Assembly: GCA_016208305.1 (NCBI GenBank)
Contig: JACQYI010000033.1
Coordinates: forward strand, 62,001-126,000
Source: Oscillatoriophycideae cyanobacterium NC_groundwater_1537_Pr4_S-0.65um_50_18
Lineage (GTDB): Bacteria > Cyanobacteriota > Cyanobacteriia > Elainellales > Elainellaceae
Reading direction: 5' to 3'
Length of the DNA stretch: 64,000 nt
Shown piece by piece: positions 1 through 7,611 of the stretch. The notes beneath the pieces are model-generated. The model saw only the letters and a program-made list of their open reading frames with translations, ran no database searches and was not told where the DNA came from. Position numbers and translations under genes: made by a program. Within the stretch, counting starts at the first letter, position 1; each line of letters starts with the position of its first letter.

Positions 1-759
1 ATTTTGATGAACCTGTGTTTGAATGCGCGAGATGCTATGCCCAATGGCGGCATGCTGCGGATCACGGCTGAAAATCAGGTCATTGATGCCGACAATATTA
101 ATCTTCCTTTAGGAGCGCAGCCGGGTTCCTACGTAGCGATCACGGTTGCAGATACGGGTACCGGAATTGCAGCAGACGCGATCGATCGCATTTTTGATCC
201 CTTTTTCACCACAAAGGAGATGGGTAAAGGCACAGGTTTAGGTCTTTCAACCGTCATGACTATTATTAAGAGCCATAACGGATTTATGACCGTATCCAGT
301 CAAATCGGAAATGGTACAGAGTTCAAAGTCTATCTGCCTGCTCTCCAAGACGGCGAGACTCAAGAACCAGTTGCTCCAAAGGTTCCTTATGGCGCAGGAG
401 AATGGATCTTACTGGCAGATGATGAAGCGGCCATTCGGGAAGCCACCAAAACGATGCTAGAGGCTCACGGATATCGCGTTTTGACAGCCAGCAACGGCAT
501 TGAAGCGATCGCCCTCTACAGTCGGCATCAGGATGATATTCGGTTGGCTGTAGTCAATATCATGATGCCAGCAATGAATGGAACGACGGCAATTCGTACC
601 CTGCAAGCAATCAATCCTTACCTCAAAATTGTTGCGACCAGCGGCTTGACCACCAATGACACACTGATTGAAATGGGCATCAAGGTGGATCACTTCTTGC
701 TAAAGCCTTTTATTGCCCAAGAGCTAATCATTTCTCTACACCAAGTTCTCAACAGCTGA
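1..759 (+). CDS. Hybrid sensor histidine kinase, C-terminal part (5' truncated)
   Basis: The reading frame is open from the first base, so the gene begins outside the window; only the C-terminal 252 codons are present. They show a GHKL ATPase domain (N box MNLCLNARDAMP near residues 3-14, G1 box DTGTGIA, then [18 protein letters not shown]) followed by a response-receiver domain from about residue 130 (acidic pair in LLADDEA; lysine in LLKPF). ATP binding and autophosphorylation of a missing upstream histidine are the expected activity. The receiver is odd: the position that should be the phospho-acceptor Asp reads VVNIMMP, with Asn. The terminal receiver is therefore probably not phosphorylated in the usual way and may be a pseudo-receiver. 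The input domain cannot be judged. Confidence 0.9.
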   Translation: MLMNLCLNARDAMPNGGMLRITAENQVIDADNINLPLGAQPGSYVAITVADTGTGIAADAIDRIFDPFFTTKEMGKGTGLGLSTVMTIIKSHNGFMTVSSQIGNGTEFKVYLPALQDGETQEPVAPKVPYGAGEWILLADDEAAIREATKTMLEAHGYRVLTASNGIEAIALYSRHQDDIRLAVVNIMMPAMNGTTAIRTLQAINPYLKIVATSGLTTNDTLIEMGIKVDHFLLKPFIAQELIISLHQVLNS

Positions 760-1832
760 CATAAAAGCCTACAGCCTCTTAACCTTTGAAAGCTCTGGGG
801 AATAGGGCTTTCACACTATCATTTCATCCCCAAAAGTTGGGTTTTATGGTCGAAGTGCGCCTTTAAAGCCCAATTTCCTGAGGGGCTTTTTCAAAGTTTC
901 TTGCAGTTTTTTGCATCTCATAATCAATTAGAAACCGATTGATCCAAGCGATCGCTTCTCGGTTCACTATGTCGGATTAGCAAAGTCATTGAATAATAAC
1001 TTCCTGCCCCTAATGCTCTAGCCTCATGCTGCCCCCTATTGGCTATCATCATGTCTAGATATTATCGTGCTTACTGGCAAGAGAGTTCTGTGCTGGCAGA
1101 AATCAGTAGCTGGGACTCATTCAATAGAAAGCCTAGGTCGGTTGGGATTAAGGCAGGTAGCTTGTTGCTCGCAGGGTAACCCAATACCCGCATAGGTTAC
1201 GCGATCGCTAACCCGACAAAATATTGCTACTGTTAGGTTTCGCTGTTCAACTCAACTTACAGAAAAGATCTACAGAAAAGATTTACAGAAGAGATTTGTC
1301 AGTCAATCAGATCTGTGTCCTCTCTATCCACTTTTTTCTAAGACGATTGACTCAGTAAAACTACTAGAAAATACTAGAGTTAATTCAGACGAAACCAGCC
1401 AAAAAAATGTGCATCGCTTCACATTTTTAATCACTATCTTGCTGCTGCGACCTTTAGCACTCTGAAAATTGTTACTAGAGATTACAAATCATGATGTGCT
1501 TACTTTTTTCAGGTCAAGCAAACGAGATAAACAACATTTCTATTGCTAAATCTGAAGTTAAAAAGGTGTATAAAACAGACTCTTTTAAGGGGAGTTTCTA
1601 GCTTAATTAGAAACTTGCGTTTTGTAAATAAAACATATTTTTAGAGGTTTAAATTCAAGGCTAGGGAAGACTAGGACTCATTGTTCTTCCAGCCATACAC
1701 ATTGAAAATACTCAATTACGAGAATTATTTTGATGGCTCAAAAGTACGTATTATTCCTATTACGATCGCCCAATTTAGATTGCTATAAATGGGGTGTTGA
1801 ACAGAAGCCTAACGCTACAAAGGATTCACACA
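760..1832. other. Long intergenic region with repeat and hairpins
   Basis: About 1.07 kb without a convincing gene. It holds the terminator-like hairpin at 865-891, three tandem copies of a 13-bp unit (TACAGAAAAGATT type) at 1258-1296, and a perfect 9-bp stem (AAAAATGTG/CACATTTTT) with an 8-nt loop at 1403-1428. A HIP1 site sits at 948-955. A small RNA or the leader of the downstream globin gene could lie here, but nothing recognisable was seen. Confidence 0.5.
865..891 (+). terminator. Candidate terminator after the hybrid kinase
   Basis: AAAGCCC (865-871) pairs with GGGCTTT (883-889) across an 11-nt loop, and the stem runs into a short T tract. It lies about 105 bp after the kinase stop codon. 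The stem is only 7 bp, so this is a moderate candidate. Confidence 0.4.
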
Positions 1833-2390
1833 ATGGTTTTAGATCCGCATGATTTCATGGCCAAGATGGCCGATCGAATTAGCTTCACTTCTGAAGACAG
1901 AGCGCTGCTCAAGTCCAGCGCAAGTTGGGGGGCTGAAATAGCGCCAGATATGGCCGATCGTTTCTATAGTTTTCTAGGTCGAGATGAAGAAATGAACGCA
2001 ATTTTGAATGCGTCCGAAGGGCGGATTCATCGCCTGCGAGAAACCTTTGTCGATTGGTTTGCAGAGATGTTTACGGGCATGGAGGATGACTGGGGAACCT
2101 CCTATGCCGATCGTCGCTGGCGCATTGGTTTAATTCATGTCCGAATTGGAATTGGGCCACAGCATGTCGTTCCAGCTATGGCAGTCGTCGTGCAGGCTGT
2201 AGGCGAGCGATTACGAGCCGAAGGGAAGTCTGCCGCACTGCAAGACTCACTGAGTAAAATTTGCATGATTGATTTGGCTTTCATCGAGCAAGCCTATGTT
2301 GAAGTCACGGCTGCCGCAGTGTTGAAAGAAACGGGGTGGACTGAAGGCTTATTCAGACGATTGATCACATCCGGCGCAGGCACAATGTGA
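1833..2390 (+). CDS. Protoglobin-family heme protein (globin sensor domain only)
   Basis: 185 aa forming a single globin-sensor/protoglobin fold, with no attached kinase or methyl-acceptor output domain. The diagnostic segment is IGLIHVRIGIGPQHV, which contains the predicted proximal heme-ligand histidine as in globin-coupled sensors (IGxxHxxIG pattern). Expected role is reversible binding of O2, NO or CO. The ATG at 1833 is chosen because AAAGGA lies about 8 nt upstream; a GTG 13 codons earlier lacks this. The gene is first in a same-strand series with Roadblock, V4R-like, GTPase and PATAN genes, so it may feed a gas or redox signal to that module; this link is inference from position. Confidence 0.8.
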   Translation: MVLDPHDFMAKMADRISFTSEDRALLKSSASWGAEIAPDMADRFYSFLGRDEEMNAILNASEGRIHRLRETFVDWFAEMFTGMEDDWGTSYADRRWRIGLIHVRIGIGPQHVVPAMAVVVQAVGERLRAEGKSAALQDSLSKICMIDLAFIEQAYVEVTAAAVLKETGWTEGLFRRLITSGAGTM

Positions 2391-2750
2391 TCACGATGCT
2401 GATTTCTCAGATGGCTCCTCACCTCACGGCACATTGTCCAAAGTTTGGCACCTCTTGTAACGCCACTTGTTTGCAGGCTCCTACATCTGCCATTAAGGTG
2501 CCCCTGAAGGAACGATTAGCAGAACCTTGCATGATTGCGGTTAGTCGCACACAGATAGAGTCTACCGGAGCTTTATGCGACCTGACGTTAGCTCTATTAG
2601 TTAACCCGATTTCTTAACCTCTTTACCCCTGTGCCGCATCCAGTCTAATAGGACACTTCATGCTGTTTTCAGGGCTAGTCGTTGAAAACAGCGTGAAAAC
2701 GGCTTTCCCAGACTTTAACTTCATCGCTCCCCACCTTAACGAGATTTCTC
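2391..2750. other. Spacer between globin and first Roadblock gene
   Basis: 360 bp with a 76-codon frame (2387-2617) that starts inside the globin stop region with GTG. Its composition is unlike a conserved protein and it has no ribosome-binding site, so it is not called. CTGTTTTC and GAAAACAG (2663-2670 and 2684-2691) form a perfect 8-bp stem followed by no clear T tract. Confidence 0.4.
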
Positions 2751-3122
2751 ATGGCTATTAACACTGAAAAATTGGGTATTGTTCTGCAGAATTTCGTCAC
2801 CGCAACCAGTGACGTTCAAGGTGCAGCACTCGTCACTCCAGATGGTTTACCGTTGGCAGCCTCCTTACCCGGAGGAATGGATGAAGAACGGGTGTCCGCT
2901 ATGTCTGCTGCCATGCTTTCTCTAGGTGAACGCATTGGCCAAGAACTGGCTCGTGGCGGGGTCGATCGCATCTATGTTGAAGGCGACAAAGGCTACGGAA
3001 TCTTGACGAGCTGTGGAGAGGATGCCGTCCTGCTGGTGCTGGCTGACCAGAAGGCAAAGCAGGGTGTATTGATGCTGGAAATTAAGCGCGCTGTGGCAGA
3101 AATCAAGCTGATCCTAAACTAG
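2751..3122 (+). CDS. Roadblock/LC7 domain protein, copy 1
   Basis: 123 aa, one Roadblock/LC7 domain (MglB-like fold), running from about residue 8 to the end (VTPDGLPLAASLPGG, then the helix MSAAMLSLGERIGQEL, then the strand GVDRIYVEGDKGYGIL). Roadblock proteins of this size usually dimerise and act as GAPs or scaffolds for small Ras-like GTPases such as the one at 4354. The encoded protein is identical, residue for residue, to the copy at 3861-4232. The nucleotide sequences differ at only seven positions, including the stop codon, all silent transitions. Its ribosome-binding site (ACGAGA) is weaker than that of copy 2. Close spacing on one strand suggests a shared operon. Confidence 0.88.
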   Translation: MAINTEKLGIVLQNFVTATSDVQGAALVTPDGLPLAASLPGGMDEERVSAMSAAMLSLGERIGQELARGGVDRIYVEGDKGYGILTSCGEDAVLLVLADQKAKQGVLMLEIKRAVAEIKLILN

Positions 3123-3280
3123 CCTGCCAGAGACAAGCCTGTGAACGATCGCCTTTCGTTACAGCCAAATGTTCATTGAACTTTTAGAGTTTATTGTTCA
3201 TATTCCAGCTACTCTCCCCTTTAAGGTATCTATTTCACCACTTTTGATTACTTGTCCTGAAGATTTTTGAGGTGTTTATT

Positions 3281-3772
3281 ATGTCTACCGTTGCCATTCC
3301 TGCTACAAACCAGTTACGTCCTGAGCTAGGTGATTTTAGCAGCATTATTTGCTTTAAAGCTTTGGTTGTTGGAACGGAAGAAGCCTTGGGTGAAAAGGCT
3401 GCTGCGATCGCGCTTATGGCAGCGGGTCGGACTCGGGGTAGGCAAGTGGCAGAGCAGCTAAATCTGACTGGAAAAGGGATTGCTTCTGAAGGCATTATCG
3501 CTCTGCTTCAAGCAGCATTGGGTAAAGAGGGCACTCGGCTCTGCATTGTAGAAAAAATTGTTGAAACTGAAGAGTCGATCACAGTTTACTGTCGAGAAAC
3601 AATTTGCTCTGCGGGTGAACCCGCAGGGTCGCCTCGGAAGCTGACCTTTACGTTAGGAGCCATTCAAGGGGTTATGGAGCAGGTGACAGGCAAGCGTCTG
3701 CGGGGTAAGCAGACCGAATCTGTTTTGCGGGGCAGCTCCTACGATGTCATCGAATTTGATGTGATTAGCTAG
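3281..3772 (+). CDS. V4R-like / hydrocarbon-binding-type protein
   Basis: 163 aa. The C-terminal half (FTLGAIQGVMEQVTGK, then E..VLRG..YDVIEF) follows the pattern of V4R (4-vinyl-reductase-type) small-ligand-binding domains, which often sit beside signalling proteins. The assignment rests on pattern recognition only. The ATG at 3281 is preferred over a GTG at 3272 because GAGG at 3269-3272 lies 8 nt upstream. The gene lies between two identical Roadblock genes, 158 bp after one and 88 bp before the other, and probably belongs to the same signalling module. The ligand is unknown. Confidence 0.65.
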   Translation: MSTVAIPATNQLRPELGDFSSIICFKALVVGTEEALGEKAAAIALMAAGRTRGRQVAEQLNLTGKGIASEGIIALLQAALGKEGTRLCIVEKIVETEESITVYCRETICSAGEPAGSPRKLTFTLGAIQGVMEQVTGKRLRGKQTESVLRGSSYDVIEFDVIS

Positions 3773-3860
3773 TATCTGAAGCGATCGCATCGGTTAGTTT
3801 CTTCAATTCATCATAAGTTCAATTTGTTTTGATTTAAAGTATTTGTGAGAGGATTTCACT

Positions 3861-4232
3861 ATGGCTATTAACACTGAAAAATTGGGTATTGTTCTGCAAA
3901 ATTTCGTCACCGCAACCAGTGACGTTCAAGGTGCAGCACTCGTCACTCCAGATGGCTTACCGTTGGCAGCCTCCTTACCCGGAGGAATGGATGAAGAACG
4001 GGTGTCCGCTATGTCTGCTGCCATGCTTTCTCTAGGTGAACGCATTGGTCAAGAACTGGCTCGTGGCGGGGTCGATCGCATCTATGTTGAAGGCGACAAA
4101 GGCTACGGAATCTTGACAAGCTGTGGAGAGGATGCCGTCCTGCTGGTGCTGGCTGACCAGAAGGCAAAGCAGGGTGTATTGATGTTGGAAATTAAGCGCG
4201 CTGTGGCAGAAATCAAGCTGATCCTGAACTAA
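3861..4232 (+). CDS. Roadblock/LC7 domain protein, copy 2
   Basis: 123 aa, identical in sequence to the protein at 2751-3122. Similarity between the two loci stops at the coding borders: the upstream and downstream flanks differ, and this copy has a better ribosome-binding site (GAGAGG about 9 nt before ATG). Expected to form MglB-like dimers that regulate the Ras-like GTPase encoded 121 bp downstream. Two copies may serve gene dosage or differential expression; gene conversion would explain the near-identity. Confidence 0.88.
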   Translation: MAINTEKLGIVLQNFVTATSDVQGAALVTPDGLPLAASLPGGMDEERVSAMSAAMLSLGERIGQELARGGVDRIYVEGDKGYGILTSCGEDAVLLVLADQKAKQGVLMLEIKRAVAEIKLILN

Positions 4233-4353
4233 GTCGGCTGATGACTTGTAAGAAGTGCGTAGGCTGTAGCAAAGTGCATGATGGGTGAAGCAAATAATTT
4301 GAACCTACTGTACTCCCTTTGCAAGCATTCACTATAACGACCCCGGAACATTT

Positions 4354-4893
4354 ATGGAAATCATGCGTTTGGTGGTGACTGGACCTGTCGGAGCCGGAAA
4401 ATCCACCTTTATTCGTTCTGTTAGTGAAATTGCTGTCGTTGATACAGACCGTCAGGCAACGGATGAAACCAGTTTAATTAAGCAAAAAACAACGGTGGCT
4501 TTCGATTTTGGGCGACTGGCGTTTGGGCCTGAAATGGCATTGCACCTCTATGGCACACCTGGACAGTCCCGATTCGATTTCATGTGGGACATCCTAATTC
4601 AAAAGGCTCACGCCTATATTTTGCTAGTCGCGGCTCACCGACCTCGCGAGTTCGTTGATGCTCGTCGAATTCGGGCATTTATGCGCCAGCGATCGCAAGT
4701 GCCCATGATTATCGGGTTGACCCATATGGATAGCCCAAACGCCTGGGATATTGAAAATACGGCGATCGCACTGGGCTATCTAAATGCAGATAAATGTCCG
4801 CCAATCATCACCGTTAACCCCAATGAGGCGGCATCTGTGGCTCAAGCCATTATTACTCTGGTGCAGCACTCAATGCAGAATTGCTTGGTTTAG
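4354..4893 (+). CDS. MglA-like small Ras-type GTPase
   Basis: 179 aa. Walker A/P-loop is TGPVGAGKSTFI near residues 9-20 and the G3 region reads LYGTPGQSRFDFMW, as in bacterial Ras-like/MglA proteins, which often have TPGQ instead of DxxGQ. The usual G4 motif NKxD is replaced by THMD in GLTHMDSP, so guanine specificity should be checked. Such GTPases pair with Roadblock GAP proteins to set cell polarity or motility direction (MglA/MglB in Myxococcus). Position after two Roadblock genes supports that pairing here. ATG 4354 is used; an in-frame ATG at 4363 is an alternative. Confidence 0.85.
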   Translation: MEIMRLVVTGPVGAGKSTFIRSVSEIAVVDTDRQATDETSLIKQKTTVAFDFGRLAFGPEMALHLYGTPGQSRFDFMWDILIQKAHAYILLVAAHRPREFVDARRIRAFMRQRSQVPMIIGLTHMDSPNAWDIENTAIALGYLNADKCPPIITVNPNEAASVAQAIITLVQHSMQNCLV

Positions 4894-4916
4894 CCACAAG
4901 TTTCGCTTTCTAGTCC

Positions 4917-4968
4917 AGATACCTAGTCTAGATACCTAGTTTAGATACCTAGTTTAGATACCTAGTTT
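4917..4968 (+). repeat. 4 x 13-bp tandem repeat
   Basis: Four head-to-tail copies of AGATACCTAGTTT (first copy ends TCT) between the GTPase stop and the DUF4388 gene. CCTAG makes each unit partly palindromic. It may be a simple slippage array within the operon spacer. Confidence 0.9.
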
Positions 4969-5036
4969 AGACGCTCATCAAATTCAGACTCATCTCCTAC
5001 AACAACTCAACGTTTAAAGCTGCAAGAAGGGACATT

Positions 5037-5897
5037 ATGGCAGTTACTGGCTATCTATCAGAATTTTCACTGGCCGAAATCTTTAGTTTCTTAGAGCAGG
5101 GTAACAAGACAGGCTTACTGACTATCTGTGTGCTGTCAGAAGACCAGTCCAAAAAACGTGAAAATCACTACGTCTGGTTCAATCAAGGACGCATTGTCGC
5201 AGCATCGAATCGTCTTGATCAGCATGGTTTGGCTAACATGATTGGCCAACGCGGTTGGCTAGGTGAACACACGGCGTTACGTGTGGCTCAAACTTGTGCT
5301 GCCACAATGCCCATCGGATTAATCCTCAAGACTCAAGGGTTATTGACGGTAGAGCAGCTCAAGCTGTTGTTCTATGCCCAAGTGATGCGGCAGGTCTGTG
5401 CTTTGTTTTCTCTAAAAGACGGCTGGTTTCAATTTGACGGCAAAGTGCCCCTACCTTTTGCAGAAATGACGGGCTTGAATGCGCCTGCAACAGAAGTGAC
5501 TCTGTCAGCATTGCGAGTATTGAAGGATTGGAGCGCCCTCGCCAGCAAGCTACCGGAGCCATCTTCGGCTATCAAGGGCATTATTGAAGGTAAGCCCCAA
5601 CAAAAACTTAACCAGTCGGAATGGCATCTCTGGGAGTTTGCTAATGGTACTTTGGCTTTGCATACAATCGCCAAACAACTGCAACTGCCCTTGGAGAAGG
5701 CGCAGCAGATCGCATTTCGTTTGGTAACGGCTGGCTTAGTGGAAGAGGTGCCGTTGGTCACAGTATCGTCTGTCGCTTCAAGGCCAGAGGCTACGGGACC
5801 AGAGATTGCGGTACCAGAGACAGTTCCTGCTGAAGCCACTGCTGTAAGCCACTCATTTCTGCATAACTTAGTAGGTTTTCTCAAGGGTAAGGTTTAA
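5037..5897 (+). CDS. DUF4388 (PATAN) domain protein
   Basis: 286 aa. The N-terminal ~110 residues match the DUF4388/PATAN pattern (GYLSEFSLAEIFSFLEQG, then KTGLLTI and VWFNQGRIVAASN). In cyanobacteria PATAN domains occur in phototaxis and type IV pilus response regulators, where they contact pilus or signalling partners. The C-terminal part is a helix-rich region with a winged-helix-like stretch (residues ~190-240) and a Pro/Ala/Val-rich linker. There is no receiver domain. A good ribosome-binding site (AAGGGA) precedes ATG 5037. Last gene of the globin-Roadblock-GTPase cluster, ended by a strong terminator at 5920-5954. Confidence 0.8.
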   Translation: MAVTGYLSEFSLAEIFSFLEQGNKTGLLTICVLSEDQSKKRENHYVWFNQGRIVAASNRLDQHGLANMIGQRGWLGEHTALRVAQTCAATMPIGLILKTQGLLTVEQLKLLFYAQVMRQVCALFSLKDGWFQFDGKVPLPFAEMTGLNAPATEVTLSALRVLKDWSALASKLPEPSSAIKGIIEGKPQQKLNQSEWHLWEFANGTLALHTIAKQLQLPLEKAQQIAFRLVTAGLVEEVPLVTVSSVASRPEATGPEIAVPETVPAEATAVSHSFLHNLVGFLKGKV

Positions 5898-5919
5898 GGC
5901 TGCCAATCTTACTTTACTA

Positions 5920-5954
5920 GCTGCGAAACGCTCTCTCAGGGAGCGTTTCGCAGC
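5920..5954 (+). terminator. Rho-independent terminator of the Roadblock/GTPase cluster
   Basis: Perfect 14-bp inverted repeat (GCTGCGAAACGCTC, 5920-5933, with its complement at 5941-5954) and a 7-nt loop, 22 bp after the stop of the DUF4388 gene, with a TTTTTT run shortly after. Confidence 0.85.
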
Positions 5955-6659
5955 AAACTCGTTTTTTCGTGCTGTGGCTATGAATTTTATTGTGGTAGGG
6001 GCGCTCTGCACCCTGCCTCCTAGACAAAGCTTTTGGGAGTTAGCGTCGTGGCATTGACGTTTTCCAGAATGACAAGCGTTTGAAAACTTGCAGGCGATCG
6101 TTGCCTCAGCCACCCCGCAGAATAGCATGCTCCTCAGGCTTCAGATTCGTTAAGCTCGATGAGCTGCTCTGCAACCTCTGTGCTAAGAGGAGGTTTGAAA
6201 AGTATCAAAAGTTCTGCATTCGCCCCAACTCCTAGTTCTGGGGGACTTTCAAGCCAGTTTTTGTTCAAAGCTCCCCAGAATTGGGGTCTAGCGCCTGCGG
6301 CAAGCCAGAAAAGGGGGCTAACTGAGTCGAAATCGGCACTTTTCAAATATCCTCTGCCTAGAAGAATCACCTGTAGATCTACCAAAAGAGCGTAGTTTTC
6401 CGGTGCTTATGGCTTGAACTTTGTCTCAATCAATTAAGAATTTAGGGCAAAATATTAGACGCACAGGGCGCTAGGAACGGATACTAGATTAAGCCCTCAG
6501 TCCAGCGGCATTTCGTTCTTAAAACGCTAGGCATACTAGGGTTGAGTAGCAGAAAGAAACAAACATCAAACTCTTGGATGAGGAAAACCGTAATTTCTTT
6601 AGATAGAATTTGATGCATACATAACAAAATTCTCTAAACTTTTCAGAAGTGTAGTTCTC
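5955..6659. other. Intergenic region containing a MITE-like element
   Basis: About 700 bp. The central part is the MITE-like element at 6186-6355. Overlapping frames on both strands (6134-6385 minus, 6159-6395 plus) are open across it only because the element lacks stops, and are not called. The last 250 bp are A+T-rich and should carry the promoter of the receiver gene at 6660. Confidence 0.5.
6186..6355. mobile_element. MITE-like element, copy A (170 bp)
   Basis: The ends are 17-bp terminal inverted repeats matching at 15 of 17 positions (AGAGGAGGTTTGAAAAG at 6186; complement at 6339-6355). The interior contains short G/C-run hairpins (GGGGACTTTC, CCCCAGAATTGGGG). The same ends and the same type of interior occur in the element at 58036-58225. 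No coding capacity for a transposase, so it would be moved in trans if mobile. Confidence 0.6.
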
Positions 6660-7118
6660 ATGTTTGCTCCGGTCAAAGAAATGCAAGATCGAACCATGAA
6701 TATCCTTTTAGTAGAGGATGACGAGGTTGATGTTATGAATGTGCAACGAGCATTTAAAAGAAATAACATCGCTAGTCCTCTTTACATTGCTTCTAACGGC
6801 ATAAAAGCTTTAGAGATGCTGCGGAGTAAAGGCAGTGGGGCGCTCCCTAGTAGCCGTCGCTTAATTTTGCTCGACCTTAATATGCCAAGGATGGGCGGCA
6901 TTGAGTTTTTGCATGCGTTGCGCGCCGATCCAGAGTTGCGAATGACTCCTGTTATTGTACTAACAACTTCTAACCAAGACCAAGATCGTGTAGAAGCGTA
7001 CAATCTCAATGTGGCAGGATATATTCTTAAGCCCGTTACTTTCTCGAAATTTGCAGACGTGATGGTCACCTTAAATAACTACTGGGCATTATGCGAGATG
7101 CCTTTTAACGACCATTAA
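6660..7118 (+). CDS. Single-domain response regulator, Rcp1-like
   Basis: 152 aa, one receiver domain with all key residues: acidic cluster in LLVEDDEVD, phospho-acceptor Asp in LLDLNMP, Thr in VLTTSN and Lys in ILKPV. The long insert after the second helix (SKGSGALPSSRR) is typical of Rcp1-type partners of cyanobacterial phytochromes and related kinases. It probably carries phosphate from a kinase in trans; the kinase is not evident, although the REC-kinase protein at 7612 is next on the same strand. ATG 6660 is used; ATGs at 6681 and 6696 are also possible and would still keep the receiver whole. Confidence 0.88.
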   Translation: MFAPVKEMQDRTMNILLVEDDEVDVMNVQRAFKRNNIASPLYIASNGIKALEMLRSKGSGALPSSRRLILLDLNMPRMGGIEFLHALRADPELRMTPVIVLTTSNQDQDRVEAYNLNVAGYILKPVTFSKFADVMVTLNNYWALCEMPFNDH

Positions 7119-7611
7119 GTTCGACCATTAAGTTAATAGTTTTTTATAAATCTTAAAAGCGATTGTAGTTTTGTAGGGATATCCCCAATTACCAAGACTG
7201 AGGTTCTTGAGAAAATAAATCAAGTACAGGTATTTAACTCATAAAGAGAACGTTTGTACAAGATAGTTAAAACTGGACATAGTATATTCAAGTTTTTCTG
7301 AACCAATCAGAACAAAAAGTCAAAAGGTGGGTAGATCAAGGTTTTGCACAGATTGCCTGTTCGATTTTGATCAGTCGATCGAGGGCGATTATGCGTTGAT
7401 TACCGTCATTTTAAGCGTGAAAATTTTACCTTTTTTAAGGTGACAAGAGTATGGAGCGAAAGCATTTGGGCTGTAGTAATCACAGGTTTGAAAGAACACA
7501 GGTTTGAAAGAATACAGGTTTGAAAGAATACAAAGCATGAAGGCCGCATTTAGCTTGACGACTGTGTTGGGAGGGACGGCATTTTCAGTTTTCTAATTTG
7601 CGAGTAACGAT
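7119..7611. other. Intergenic region with 3 x 16-bp tandem repeat
   Basis: About 490 bp, A+T-rich, with no gene seen. Three tandem copies of ACAGGTTTGAAAGAAT (first copy ends in C) occupy 7482-7529, about 80 bp before the next start codon. Confidence 0.6.

Noticed and set aside
1494-1604. 36-codon frame starting MMCLLFSGQ
   Set aside because: No ribosome-binding site, no hydrophobic or family-like pattern.
2387-2617. 76-codon frame overlapping the globin stop
   Set aside because: GTG start inside the upstream stop region, no ribosome-binding site, amino-acid pattern not protein-like.
6134-6395. Open frames on both strands
   Set aside because: They read through the MITE-like element; inverted repeats and G/C runs explain the lack of stops.
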